Source: Bacteroidia bacterium
Lineage (GTDB): Bacteria > Bacteroidota > Bacteroidia > SXHM01
NCBI GenBank assembly: GCA_022072225.1
Contig: JAJVIC010000002.1
Coordinates: 1 to 64,000 of the forward strand
Reading direction: 5' to 3'
Length of the DNA stretch: 64,000 nucleotides
Under the pieces are notes generated by a model that saw nothing but the letters and a program-made list of their open reading frames with translations, was not told the origin of the DNA and did not search any database. This document shows positions 25,686-36,300 of this stretch, in pieces. A program made the translations under genes and the position numbers. Numbering within the stretch: position 1 is the first letter of the stretch; each line of letters starts with the position of its first letter.

Positions 25686-27683
25686 ATGTATATCATTCGC
25701 AGGTTCTCTCTTGTTACAATCATTTTGTTTTCTGTTAGTGCTTTGCATGCGCAAACCGATAAGAGGGCTATTGACCAGAAGTTTTTTGAGTTTGATACCT
25801 ATCCGTTTGAACTCTCAGAGAGCAGCGGAAAATGGGGTTTGAAATTCAAGGAGGTATATGAGCGCAAACTGGCAGTCAATTATCTGAAACGCAATTATCA
25901 TTATAACACACGTGTTGATACCCTGGTAAATAATACCTGGCTGGCGCTGCCGTTCTACGATAAATTTGAGCGCTGGAGTTATGGCCCGCGCTTTCAGTTT
26001 ATTGTAGGCACACGAAAAGACAAGGTTGATTTTTTTACACTCTCAGGCGAAATTCTGGGAAGCAATGTAACAGAGTTTTTGCCCGAAAAAGTAAACATAG
26101 AAAAGAGTGATGTGGTGATGACTCTGAAAACAGGTACCCAATGGAAATGGTTTTACGAAGGAGATTTTTACAGTAAAAATACCACCATTTATTACAACTC
26201 ACCTGTGTTTGATAAATTGGAAATCATTCGCGATACGGTTGTGCAGAATTTTCAGTTTGCAACCGAAGTGAAAGGTGTTAAACAGCGCTACAATTTAGTA
26301 GGTCACGAACTTTCTGGAAATGTGTTGGCAGTTGCAACCAAGCCGCAACCAAAAGAAGAGGTAAAACCCCAGACGCCTGCTGTTGCTGATAAGAAGACCG
26401 AAACTAAATCGATTGCAAAACCTGAAGAAACTTTTACGGCAAATGAAACGCAGGCATTGTTGTCATCGGCTCAGGCTGAAATTGTTTTACTTAAGAAGCA
26501 ATTGCAGGAGGAGCAAAAAGCAAGAATAGCAGCAGAACAAAAGGCAGCAGAGCAAACCAAACGTGCCGAGCAAGCCGAGCAGGCAAAAGCAGCGGCCGAG
26601 GTGAAAGCAAAAAATGAGGAACAGGAAAAGTTGTCTGCACAAAAGGCGTTAAGAGAGGCATTGGAAAAGGCAAAAGCCGCTGATCAGCAATTAACATCAG
26701 CAGAGGCTGAGCAAAAAGCAAAAAAGGAAGCGGAGATAAAAGCTGCTGTTGAAAAAGCTCTGAAACAAGCAGATGAGCAGAGTAAATTAGCTGTTGAAGC
26801 AGCGGAAGCTGAAGCGCAAAAAGCAAAACAGGAAGCTGAACTTGCAAAAGCTAATGCTGAAAAGGAACGCAAAGAAAAAGCAGCAGCGGAACTCAAAGCT
26901 AAACAGGAAGCTGAAGCCAAGGTTGCAGCAGAGAAAAAAATAAAAGAGGAAGAAGAAGCAAAAAAGGCAGAAGCGGTAAAACTTGCGGTAGAAAAAGCAT
27001 TAAAAGAAGCTGAACTAAAAGCACAGCAGGAGGCAGCGGCAGCTCAACTCAAGGCTAAAGAAGATGCTGAAAAGCAGAAAAGAATAGCTGAACTCGAAGC
27101 GCAGGCAGCAGCAAAAAAAACTGCCGAGCAGGAAAAGATTAAGAGAGAAGAAGAGCAAAAAGCGGCATTTGCAAAAGCACTTCAGGAAGCCGAAGAAAAA
27201 GCAAGAACAGAAGCACGTTTGAAAGCAGAAGCAGAGGCCGCGCATTTCGCAGAAGTAGAAAAGAAAAAAATACTGAACGAAGTGAAGCAGGAAAAAGCTC
27301 CGGAAATTTTACAGCAAAACAGCGATACGGCAGTTTTGCAAGACCGAAATGTTATTATGCAAAAGATAATGGCCCGCGACAAGATGTTAACCTATTCGTT
27401 TTTTAAAGAAAAAGAATTGTTTGGATTAAAATCGGAAGAAGGAAATGTTCTGATATACCCGGCTTTTCAGAATATTAAAACCACTACGCCTTCCAACAAG
27501 GAACTAAAACTGGTTAATGTCCACTCTGTAATTACACTTCAACTTGACGGAAAAGTTTACACCATATCAGAATACGAGTTTGGTGGCCCCGAAAAGTTGC
27601 ATTGCGATGGTGGTTTTATGCTTGTATGGAGTAAAGGCTCCGGCAGATATGTTGTTGCCAATTCATTGCTACCACAGCGCTGA
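25686..27683 (+). CDS. Secreted protein with a long Ala/Lys/Glu coiled coil
   Basis: 665 residues from MYIIRRFSLVTIILFSV, signal peptide ending SALHAQ. Residues about 20-215 form a non-repetitive domain of unknown family, containing GKWGLKFKEVYERKL and TRKDKVDFFTLSGEI. Residues about 255-560 are highly charged, low-complexity coiled coil (repeats of KAEAEKKAK type) resembling TolA-like spacers. The last 90 residues are globular again. Possibly an envelope-spanning or cell-wall protein; function unknown. The coding strand is nearly free of T in the coiled coil, which produces long false frames on the other strand. Confidence 0.75.
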   Translation: MYIIRRFSLVTIILFSVSALHAQTDKRAIDQKFFEFDTYPFELSESSGKWGLKFKEVYERKLAVNYLKRNYHYNTRVDTLVNNTWLALPFYDKFERWSYGPRFQFIVGTRKDKVDFFTLSGEILGSNVTEFLPEKVNIEKSDVVMTLKTGTQWKWFYEGDFYSKNTTIYYNSPVFDKLEIIRDTVVQNFQFATEVKGVKQRYNLVGHELSGNVLAVATKPQPKEEVKPQTPAVADKKTETKSIAKPEETFTANETQALLSSAQAEIVLLKKQLQEEQKARIAAEQKAAEQTKRAEQAEQAKAAAEVKAKNEEQEKLSAQKALREALEKAKAADQQLTSAEAEQKAKKEAEIKAAVEKALKQADEQSKLAVEAAEAEAQKAKQEAELAKANAEKERKEKAAAELKAKQEAEAKVAAEKKIKEEEEAKKAEAVKLAVEKALKEAELKAQQEAAAAQLKAKEDAEKQKRIAELEAQAAAKKTAEQEKIKREEEQKAAFAKALQEAEEKARTEARLKAEAEAAHFAEVEKKKILNEVKQEKAPEILQQNSDTAVLQDRNVIMQKIMARDKMLTYSFFKEKELFGLKSEEGNVLIYPAFQNIKTTTPSNKELKLVNVHSVITLQLDGKVYTISEYEFGGPEKLHCDGGFMLVWSKGSGRYVVANSLLPQR

Positions 27684-27750
27684 ATTTTCTTGTTAAAAAC
27701 ATCTGTGTAACTCTGTCTTTAATCTGCACGCGCTGCGGTTAAAAAACAAT

Positions 27751-27758
27751 TACTTTTG
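27751..27758 (+). promoter_or_regulatory. -7 box TACTTTTG of purL
   Basis: Matches TAnnTTTG and lies 22 bases before the purL ATG. Confidence 0.55.
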
Positions 27759-27780
27759 CAGCACAATAACAAAAGTAATA

Positions 27781-30027
27781 ATGAGCCAAACTTCCACCGA
27801 AACTGCTTTACCCACTGTAGAAACCGCTAAAAAACTCGGGCTACTTCCCGAAGAATTTGAGAAAATAAAAACCATTTTAGGTCGCACACCTAACTTTACC
27901 GAGTTAAGTATTTTTTCGGTAATGTGGAGTGAGCATTGCTCGTATAAAAACTCCATCACCTTGCTGAAAACCTTACCGCGAAAAGGAAAACGCACGCTGG
28001 TAGAAGCCGGAGAAGAAAACGCAGGCTTGGTTGACATCGGTCACGGACTGGCTTGTGCATTTAAAATTGAATCACATAATCATCCTTCAGCGTTGGAGCC
28101 TTATCAGGGAGCAGCAACAGGCGTTGGAGGAATTAACAGAGATATTTTTACAATGGGTGCGCGTCCGATTGCGCAATTAAACTCATTGCGTTTTGGAAAC
28201 CCTGCTACTGAGCGCACCAAATGGCTGATGAAAGGTGTTGTGAAAGGAATTGGTGATTACGGAAATGCATTTGGAATTCCAACCGTTGGCGGTGAAGTCT
28301 TCTTTGATGATTGCTACAATCAAAACCCACTGGTAAATGCCATGTCTGCCGGGATTGTGAAAGTAGGTGAAACCATTTCTGCTATTTCTTACGGTGAAGG
28401 AAATCCTGTTTTCATTGTGGGTTCTTCCACCGGGAAAGATGGAATTCACGGGGCAACTTTCGCTTCGGAAGATATTACGGAAGCGAGTTCTGAAAAAATT
28501 CCTGCGGTGCAGGTGGGCGACCCTTTTCAGGAAAAATTGCTGTTGGAAGCAACATTGGAAGTAATTAAAACAGGTGCTGTGGTAGGTATGCAGGACATGG
28601 GTGCTGCGGGAATTACCTGTTCTACTTCCGAGATGTCGGCTAAAGGGGAACATGGAATGACTATCTGGTTAGATAAAGTTCCGATGCGCCAGAAAAATAT
28701 GGTGCCGTTTGAAATTCTGTTGAGCGAATCACAGGAGCGCATGTTAATTGTAGTGCATAAAGGACGTGAGCAGGAAGTGAATGCGGTGTTTGAAAAATGG
28801 GATTTAAACTGTGTTCAAATTGGTGAAGTGACTACTGAAAAACGTTTGAAATATTATATGCATGGCGAGTTAGTTGCTGATGTTCCTGCATGGGATTTAG
28901 TGCTGGGCGGTGGTGCTCCGGTTTATCAGCGCGAAACCAAAGAGCCGGCTTATTATGCAGAGTCTAAAAAGTTTAACATAGATCAGGTTGCAGAACCAAA
29001 AGATTTAAAAGCAATTGCAAAACATTTGGCAGCTCATCCTAACATTGCTTCAAAAAAGTGGGTGTATGAGCAATATGATTCAATGGTTGGAACCGTGAAC
29101 ATGAGCACCAATGCACCTTCCGATGCGGCAATTGTAAATATTAAAGACACAGACGAGGCAATTGCTTTGACTGTTGACTGCAACTCACGTTACATCAATG
29201 CTGATCCTGAAATCGGCACTGCCATTGCCGTCTCAGAAGCTGCACGTAATATTGTTTGCAGCGGTGGCGAGCCGCTTGCTATCACCAACTGCCTGAACTT
29301 TGGCAATCCTTACAGCCCCGAAGTTTACTGGCAATTTGCAGGTGCAATCAAAGGAATGGGCGCAGCCTGCCGTAAGTTTGATACAGCAGTAACAGGCGGA
29401 AACGTGAGCTTTTACAACCAAAGTACTATCAATAATAAAACAGAACCTGTTTTCCCTACGCCAACAATTGGTATGTTAGGACTATTAGAAGATAAATCAA
29501 CCCGAACTACTTTAAATTTCAAAAATGCAGGCGACCTTATTTATTTAATTGGTGAAAGCCAGAACGATATTTCTTCGTCTGAGTACTTATATTCTTTTGT
29601 TGGGGTCAAAAATTCTCCTGCGCCTTATTTTGATTTGGAAAAAGAATATGCGCTGCAACAAGTAGTAAAGTCATTGATTGTAAATAAAGTTTTGGAAAGC
29701 GCACACGATTGCTCGGATGGTGGATTATTCATTACGCTTTTAGAATCTGCTATGCCAAACAACTTAGGATTTAAAGTAGATACCGACAGCGATTTCCGTA
29801 AAGATGCTTTCCTCTTTGGCGAAGCGCAGAGTAGGGTAGTGGTTTCGGTAAAACCCGAGAATCAGGAGAAATTGGTGGAGCTGCTTTCTGCTTCAGGCAC
29901 TGAGTTCACGTTACTGGGAGAGGTAACGAAAGAAAATAATCTGGTTGTTGATGAGGAAAATTTTGGTTCAGTAGCTGAACTGAAAAACACTTATGACAAT
30001 GCGATTGGTAACATTATGAAACAGTAA
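27781..30027 (+). CDS. purL: Phosphoribosylformylglycinamidine synthase, PurL subunit
   Basis: 748 residues, the short PurL form that works with separate PurS and PurQ in the fourth step of purine synthesis (FGAR to FGAM with ATP and glutamine-derived ammonia). Signatures: [59 protein letters not shown], and SHDCSDGG-like AHDCSDGGL in the second half. purS/purQ are not in the window. Confidence 0.97.
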   Translation: MSQTSTETALPTVETAKKLGLLPEEFEKIKTILGRTPNFTELSIFSVMWSEHCSYKNSITLLKTLPRKGKRTLVEAGEENAGLVDIGHGLACAFKIESHNHPSALEPYQGAATGVGGINRDIFTMGARPIAQLNSLRFGNPATERTKWLMKGVVKGIGDYGNAFGIPTVGGEVFFDDCYNQNPLVNAMSAGIVKVGETISAISYGEGNPVFIVGSSTGKDGIHGATFASEDITEASSEKIPAVQVGDPFQEKLLLEATLEVIKTGAVVGMQDMGAAGITCSTSEMSAKGEHGMTIWLDKVPMRQKNMVPFEILLSESQERMLIVVHKGREQEVNAVFEKWDLNCVQIGEVTTEKRLKYYMHGELVADVPAWDLVLGGGAPVYQRETKEPAYYAESKKFNIDQVAEPKDLKAIAKHLAAHPNIASKKWVYEQYDSMVGTVNMSTNAPSDAAIVNIKDTDEAIALTVDCNSRYINADPEIGTAIAVSEAARNIVCSGGEPLAITNCLNFGNPYSPEVYWQFAGAIKGMGAACRKFDTAVTGGNVSFYNQSTINNKTEPVFPTPTIGMLGLLEDKSTRTTLNFKNAGDLIYLIGESQNDISSSEYLYSFVGVKNSPAPYFDLEKEYALQQVVKSLIVNKVLESAHDCSDGGLFITLLESAMPNNLGFKVDTDSDFRKDAFLFGEAQSRVVVSVKPENQEKLVELLSASGTEFTLLGEVTKENNLVVDEENFGSVAELKNTYDNAIGNIMKQ

Positions 30028-30034
30028 ATAACCG

Positions 30035-30105
30035 TCATAGCGAGCGCAGTGAAGCAATCTTTCAATTTGAGATTGCTTCGGTCGTTCCTCCCTCGCAATG
30101 ACGAA
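30035..30105. repeat. Dispersed hairpin repeat with GAAGCAATCT / AGATTGCTTC
   Basis: CGTCATAGCGAGCGCAGTGA and TTCCTCCCTCGCAATGACG form the outer parts, GAAGCAATCT and AGATTGCTTC the inner stem. This family is widespread between Bacteroidota genes. Here it separates purL from mtgA and may stop transcription. Confidence 0.8.
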
Positions 30106-30113
30106 CTTATAAA

Positions 30114-30836
30114 ATGTTTTTCCTTCTCAAAGTCCTCAAGTTTATTTTAAAAACCATTATGTGGTTTTTTATTATTTCAATAGGACTAACTATTATTTAC
30201 CGCTTTGTTCCCGTGCCGGTAACTCCGCTTATGCTTATCCGCTGTGTGGAGCAGAAGCAGGATGGAAAAGACATGAAATTGAAAAAAGACTGGGTTTCGT
30301 ATGACGAAATTTCGCAGGCATTGCCTTTAGCTGTTGTAGCTGCCGAAGACCAGAAATTTTTGGACCACTACGGTTTTGATTTCAGCGCCATTGAAAAAGC
30401 GATGAAGAGCAATGAGAAAAAAAGCAAACGCAAAAAAATGAAAGGCGCGAGTACCATCAGCCAGCAAACGGCAAAGAATGTTTTTCTGTGGCCTTCGCGT
30501 ACATGGGTTCGCAAAGGTTTTGAAGTTTATTTTACAGGACTTATTGAGATATTCTGGAGTAAGCAACGCATACTGGAAGTTTATCTGAATGTAGTGGAAA
30601 TGGGCGATGGTGTGTATGGTGCCGAAGCAGCCGCGCGTCATCATTTTAAAAAGAGCGCTGCAAAACTTTCACGTTCCGAAGCTGCTGCTATTGCTGCCTG
30701 CTTACCCAATCCCCGCAAATGGTCGGCCTCAAAACCTACGGGCTACATCAGCGGCAGGCAGGCATGGATACTGCGCAATATGAATAATATCGAGCGACTG
30801 GACTTTGAGAATGAGGATAAGGAGGAGAAAAAATAA
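30114..30836 (+). CDS. mtgA: Monofunctional peptidoglycan glycosyltransferase
   Basis: 240 residues, GT51 family, polymerising lipid II glycan strands at the outer face of the inner membrane. One N-terminal membrane helix (about 5-28), then the catalytic motif AAEDQKFLDHYGFDF with the Glu, GASTISQQTAKN, KQRILEVYLNVVEMG and GAEAAARHHF. Its stop codon touches that of the convergent acetyltransferase gene. Confidence 0.96.
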   Translation: MFFLLKVLKFILKTIMWFFIISIGLTIIYRFVPVPVTPLMLIRCVEQKQDGKDMKLKKDWVSYDEISQALPLAVVAAEDQKFLDHYGFDFSAIEKAMKSNEKKSKRKKMKGASTISQQTAKNVFLWPSRTWVRKGFEVYFTGLIEIFWSKQRILEVYLNVVEMGDGVYGAEAAARHHFKKSAAKLSRSEAAAIAACLPNPRKWSASKPTGYISGRQAWILRNMNNIERLDFENEDKEEKK

Positions 30837-31286
30837 TTAATTCCTCAGCATCTCTGTATGCGGAATATCATCTTCCAGATATTCCTTTCCGGTAGAGGTA
30901 AAGCCAAATTCAGAATAAAAATTTACAAGATAAGTTTGTGCCGAGATACGCACGGACACTTTGCCATAAATATTTTCAATGGCTTTCAGTGTTTCGCGCA
31001 TTAGTTCTTTACCTGCCCCTGTTCTACGGTATTGCTGTGAAGTAATAACGCGTCCTATTGCTACTTCTGCATAGCTCACACCCGGAAATACAATGCGGGC
31101 GTAGGCGGCAAGTTTTCTGTTTTCGTCATACCCGAGTAAATGGTAAGCGTATTTGTCTTTGCCGTCAGCGTCAAGGTAAGGGCAGTTTTGTTCTACCACA
31201 AAAACTTCCTGACGTAAAACCATCGCATCATAAAGTTCAGTGTTGGTCAGTTCTTCAAAATTTTTGCAAAGCCATGTTAGTTTCAT
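30837..31286 (-). CDS. GNAT acetyltransferase, ElaA family
   Basis: 149 residues. The ElaA-type N-terminus (LYDAMVLRQEVFVVEQNCPY, D-DG-D, HLLGYDE) is followed by the acetyl-CoA motif VITSQQYRRTGAGKELM and YSEFGFTSTGKEYLEDDIPH. The substrate is unknown. It ends with no gap against mtgA and faces away from ribD. Confidence 0.9.
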   Translation of the reverse strand: MKLTWLCKNFEELTNTELYDAMVLRQEVFVVEQNCPYLDADGKDKYAYHLLGYDENRKLAAYARIVFPGVSYAEVAIGRVITSQQYRRTGAGKELMRETLKAIENIYGKVSVRISAQTYLVNFYSEFGFTSTGKEYLEDDIPHTEMLRN

Positions 31287-31324
31287 CTTGCAAAGAAAAC
31301 AAATTGTTGTTGTATTTTGGCTGC

Positions 31325-32362
31325 GTGAATGAACAGCAGAAATATGTGCAGCGTTGTTTGCAGTTGGCAGCCAACGGTTTTGGCAATGTTGCGCCTAATC
31401 CTATGGTGGGTTGCGTTATTGTTCATGATGATAAAATTATAGGCGAAGGCTATCATGCAAATTATGGTGAGGCGCATGCCGAAGTAAATGCCATTAACGC
31501 TGTAAAAGATAAAGCACTTTTAAAAGATGCTGCATTGTATGTAAGTCTTGAACCCTGCTCGCATTTTGGCAAAACACCGCCTTGTTCAGATTTAATTTTT
31601 GAAAGCGGAATTAAGAAAGTGATAATTGCCTGCAGCGACACTAATCCTATTGTAGCCGGCAAAGGAATTGAAAAGCTGAAGAGGGCAGGAGTGGAGGTTG
31701 TTACAGGAGTGTTGGAAAATGAAGCCCGTAAACTGAACAAACGTTTTTTTACCTTTCACGAGAAGAAGCGGCCTTATATTATTTTAAAATGGGCGCAAAC
31801 AGCCGATGGATTTATTGACAGAAAAAGAACAGACAGCACTGAACTTGCCTTGCAAATCAGTAACGAACATTCAAAAAGGCTTGTACACAAGTGGCGCAGC
31901 GAAGAGCAGGCAATTATGGTAGGAACAAACACTGCACGTCTGGATAATCCTCAATTAAACGCACGTTTGGTTGCCGGTAAAAATCCTTTACGGATTGTGT
32001 TGAATAAAAATGCTGAACTGCCTGAAAGCCTCAGTTTATTTGATGGTTCACAATCTACGGTTGTTTTTACATCAAGAAAGAAAGACGCAAAAAACAATCT
32101 TGAATTTATAACTATTGATTTTGAAAAAATAGTTTTGCAACAGGTGATGAATGTGTTATTCGAGAGGCAAATTCAATCAGTAATTGTGGAAGGCGGAAGT
32201 AAATTATTGCAAAGTCTTATTGATGAAAATCTTTGGGACGAAGCACGGGTATTTATTTCAGAAACATTTATTGGCGATGGAGTTTCTGCGCCAAAACTGA
32301 ATGCAGTGCCTGTTAATATTGAACATATTGGAACCGATAGATTGTATTTATTTAAAAAGTAA
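31325..32362 (+). CDS. ribD: Riboflavin biosynthesis deaminase/reductase
   Basis: 345 residues from a GTG (VNEQQKYVQRC); upstream in-frame codons overlap the acetyltransferase gene on the other strand and do not resemble the family. The N-terminal zinc deaminase has HAEVNA and PCSHFGKTPPC; the C-terminal reductase has RPYIILKWAQTADGFI, GTNTARLDNPQLNAR and VEGGSKLLQS. It carries out two successive steps of riboflavin synthesis. An EamA transporter follows. Confidence 0.95.
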   Translation: MNEQQKYVQRCLQLAANGFGNVAPNPMVGCVIVHDDKIIGEGYHANYGEAHAEVNAINAVKDKALLKDAALYVSLEPCSHFGKTPPCSDLIFESGIKKVIIACSDTNPIVAGKGIEKLKRAGVEVVTGVLENEARKLNKRFFTFHEKKRPYIILKWAQTADGFIDRKRTDSTELALQISNEHSKRLVHKWRSEEQAIMVGTNTARLDNPQLNARLVAGKNPLRIVLNKNAELPESLSLFDGSQSTVVFTSRKKDAKNNLEFITIDFEKIVLQQVMNVLFERQIQSVIVEGGSKLLQSLIDENLWDEARVFISETFIGDGVSAPKLNAVPVNIEHIGTDRLYLFKK

Positions 32363-32366
32363 AAGC

Positions 32367-32385
32367 CCTTCGACTGCGCTCAGAA
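32367..32385. repeat. Single arm of the CCCTTCGACT dispersed repeat
   Basis: CCCTTCGACTGCGCTCAG, related to the longer copies at 52026-52105 and 57209-57234, between ribD and the transporter gene. Confidence 0.6.
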
Positions 32386-32419
32386 AAAAAATTCCCAATC
32401 AACAGTTAAAAATTAACAA

Positions 32420-33283
32420 TTGCTTTTTCTCCTCCTCAGTATACTTTCCTCAACTTCACTGGTTCTTATTTTCAAATTATTCGGAAAGTGGAACGTGAAT
32501 ATTTCGCAGGCCATTGTGTTTAATTATTTTACGGCTGCCATCATGGGTTTTGCGTTTGATGGCATGAGTATTCCTGTTTCTGAAATACCTCAAAAACCTT
32601 GGTTTTTCAACATTTTTGTTTTTGGAATTGGGTTTATAACCATGTTTAATATTCTCGGAATTTCAACTCAGAAAGTAGGTATTACCATAGCTACTGTGGC
32701 ATTTAAAATGTGTATGATTATTCCGGTAATTGCCGCTTTTTTTATCTACAACGACAGTGTTACATTTCTGAAAATTGCAGGAATTATTCTTGCCTGTGTG
32801 GCCATTGTTATGGCATCAGTAAAAAGTGAGAAACAGGAAGTGGAAAAAAAATACCTCTTTCTGCCCGTTGTACTTTTCTTTGGCAGCGGTTTTCTTGACA
32901 CCTATTTTAAATACACCGAGAAGTACAGTCTTACCGAAGGCGATGCAAATCTTTTTTGTTCACTTGCATTTTTGGTTGCTGGTTGTGCCGGCTTTTTTTA
33001 CCTGTTATATTCGCTTTTGCGCGGCAAAACAACTTTTGAAAACAAAAGTATTTGGTTTGGAATATTTCTTGGAATACCCAACTATGGTTCGCTTTATTTT
33101 CTTTTCAAAGCATTGCGAATGGAAGGCTTTGAGAGTTCGGTTGTATTTCCGTTAAATAATATGGGCATAGTTGCGGCAAGCGCATTAGCCGCTTTTTTTC
33201 TTTTTCGTGAAAAACTTAGTCCGCTTAATTGGGCGGGTATTGTTCTGGCCATTATTTCCATTGCCATGATTGCGTGGTCTTAA
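32420..33283 (+). CDS. EamA/DMT-type membrane transporter
   Basis: 287 residues with a TTG start and about ten membrane helices in two similar halves; the second half ends in the typical EamA pattern FPLNNMGIVAASALAAFFLFREKLS ... NWAGIVLAIISIAMIAW, split here for length. Drug/metabolite transporter superfamily; the cargo is unknown. It could export a riboflavin-related compound given the neighbour, but that is only positional. Confidence 0.82.
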   Translation: MLFLLLSILSSTSLVLIFKLFGKWNVNISQAIVFNYFTAAIMGFAFDGMSIPVSEIPQKPWFFNIFVFGIGFITMFNILGISTQKVGITIATVAFKMCMIIPVIAAFFIYNDSVTFLKIAGIILACVAIVMASVKSEKQEVEKKYLFLPVVLFFGSGFLDTYFKYTEKYSLTEGDANLFCSLAFLVAGCAGFFYLLYSLLRGKTTFENKSIWFGIFLGIPNYGSLYFLFKALRMEGFESSVVFPLNNMGIVAASALAAFFLFREKLSPLNWAGIVLAIISIAMIAWS

Positions 33284-33305
33284 TCCTCTTTTTATCAGAT
33301 TATCT

Positions 33306-33313
33306 TATATTTG
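33306..33313 (+). promoter_or_regulatory. -7 box TATATTTG of the first giant PKD gene
   Basis: Exact TAnnTTTG match 31 bases before the ATG at 33345. Confidence 0.55.
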
Positions 33314-33344
33314 CATAATTCAGTGAAATGCAAATAACTGTTTG

Positions 33345-36300
33345 ATGAAATTTTTACACTTTTCATTTCTAATACTGTTTCTTGCAGGTTTTTCATCAGC
33401 CTTGTCAGCGCAGCAAAAGCAGCGAAGTTTTGTTTCAAAACCATTTGAAAACAAAGTTTTTGTTGAGGAGCGCGGACAATTTACCCAGCGCGCAGGCGAC
33501 CGCAATATGGTATTTGCAGAGCCTATTCTGTATGCCGTTGAAAACCCTGAGTTCTTTGCCTACTTTACCCAATCGGGAATAACATTTCAGTTGCCCGAAT
33601 ACGAAGAAACTGAAGAGAAAAAGAACAAAGACAATGGCGACAGAATTGAAGAAGAACGATTTGAGTTAAAGTGGGAAGCCATCAGTTTGAAGTTTCTGAA
33701 TGCTGATGCTGCTTCTGAAATCAGAGTTGAAAACAAAGTACATGAGTATTACAATTATGCCTGCTTTATTGACAGTGCTCAATACAACTTTGTTCCTGCC
33801 TACAAGAAGTTGGTTTATAAAAATCTTTATCCCGGGGTGGATGCTGAGTTTGATTTGCCTGAGGAGGGAGGAATAAAATATAAGTTTATTGTTCACCCAA
33901 ATGTAATTGTACCGGTAATTGTACTTGAATTTGCAGGTGCGCAGAATCTGTATGTTGATGAAAGTGGAAATCTGAATTTTGGCAATAAGCACGGTAAGTT
34001 AACAGACCATGCACCTAATGCATATACTGCGGCAAGTAACTCCGCTATTCCGGTTAAGTACAGCGTTGATGGCAATAAAGTAAAATTTGAGTTTGAGCAG
34101 GAAGTTGTTTCATCACCCGAGGGAATTATTATTGATCCATGGATTACGGCAACAACATTCCCGGCAGCAAACCGCGCCTTTGACATACAGGAAGATGGTG
34201 CCGGAAATGTTATTGTGCATGGCAGTACAACCAATTATCAGGTGCAGAAATACAATGCGGCCGGAGTGCTGCAATGGACTTATGTAACAACCTCTACTTT
34301 TCTTGGTGACATTGCGGTTGATAATCCCGGCAATGTTTATATCATAGGAGGCTATCCTGCGGGTAAACGCCAAAAGTTGGACCCAAGCGGAGTGCAGCAG
34401 TGGTCATTTGCAGGTTTAGTTGAAGAATGGAGGCTTGCTTTTGATTATTCAAAAACGGTTCTTACGGCAGGTGGGTATTTCAATACCACACCCGGTCACA
34501 ATGTTGGAAGGTTTGACATGGTAAGCGGTGCCATAAGCAATCAGATTATTTATGGTGAAGAAACCCGCGGCATAGCTACCGATTGCAATGGCGATATGTA
34601 TTCGCTGCACGTAACCTTTGGTGTGGGAACTGCCAATGCAGGAACTAATCTGTTGCGTAAAACCAATGCAAATTTTACACCCGGCCCTTTTGTGCAAAGC
34701 GGTTTTCTGCTTTCTGAAGCCGAACCGGTAGGAGTGGGGTATGCTCCTAATCCTACTTATGGCCCTAATCTGTTTCATGGTATTAACGGATTAGTGGTTA
34801 GCGGTCCTTATCTCTATATTTATGACGGGGCTTCTATCAGACGATTTAATAAAACTACACTTACATTTCTTAACAGTGTTGCGGTACCCAACGGAGCTCG
34901 TATGATGTGCAGCGGCATTGCGGCCGATTATTGCGGAAACATTTTTGCAGGCAGTCAAAACGGAATGGTAATGTTTGATTCATTGCTTACCTACCAGTCA
35001 ACTACACCCGCACCCGGGATTATTTATGATATTATACTTGCCGCCAACGGTGAGTTTCTTGTTTGCGGTGAGGGTTTTCTGGCTTCGGTAAACATTGCCT
35101 GTACTGCACCTGCAGCTTTGGTGGCCACCACTAATATAACCTGTGACGGAACAGGCACCGTAACCATTACACCAACAGGAGGAATTGGACCTTACACATA
35201 TCTGTGGAGTCCCGGAGGCGAAACAACAGCAAGCCTTTCTAACCTGCCTGCCGGAACCTATACCTACACAGTAAACGATGCCTTCTGCCGCACTTACACC
35301 GGAACAGCTACCATCAGTGCCAACCCAGTAACAACTTTCAGTGCGGCCAGCGGAGTAGGCAATGATGTGTTGGTAAACGGTGTTTGCGCCAATGTTGCTG
35401 CACAGTTTACTGACAACTCCACCACTTCATCAGGAAATATAACAACATGGAACTGGGATTTTGGTGACGGAGCAACAGACAATACCCAAAACCCTTCACA
35501 TGCATATACTGCAGATGGAACATACAATGTAAGTCTGATAACCATTACCGATGAAGGCTGCACCGATACCACCATAGTGCCTGTTACGGTGCATCCCCTT
35601 CCGGTGGCTGATTTTACGGCTACTGACGAATGTCTGAATGCAGCCAATGCTTTTACCGATGCTTCCACTGTTTCTTCCGGTATAATTGCTGCCTGGGACT
35701 GGGATTTTGGCGACAGTAATACATCCGCTTTGCAAAACCCGTCCAATACTTACAATGCAGACGGAACCTATACGGTAACGCTCAACGTTACTTCTGATAA
35801 GGGTTGTTACAATGCAACCGCGTTTACCGCTAATGTAGTGGTATATCCGTTGCCGGTTGCCGATTTTACCACTGCTGACTTTTGTCCGGATGTGCAGGGT
35901 AGTTTTACCAATCAAAGCTCTGTATCATCGGGCACGGTTAACGCCTGGACATGGGACTTTGATGATGCCTCGCCTGCAAGTAATTTACAAAGTCCTGCGC
36001 ATACTTATGCCGCCTCTGCCAGCTACAACGTAAACCTTGCCGTAACCACCAACAACGGTTGCACACACGATACTACCATCGCTGTTTTTGTAAACCCCAC
36101 ACCTGTTGCTGAGTTTTCGGCAACCGATGTTTGTGTTACGCAGGCCAACCAGTTTACCGACCTCTCTGCTGTTGCCAACCCATCCGTAATTACCGACTGG
36201 GCCTGGGATATACTTGACAACGGCAGTGTTGAATACACCTCGCAGAATGCCTCACATACCTTTCCGGGTGACGGAACATTTAATGTGCTGCTTTCGGTTG

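Noticed and set aside
26491-27382. Long antisense frames rich in Leu, Phe and Cys
   Set aside because: Mirror image of the low-complexity coiled-coil coding strand.
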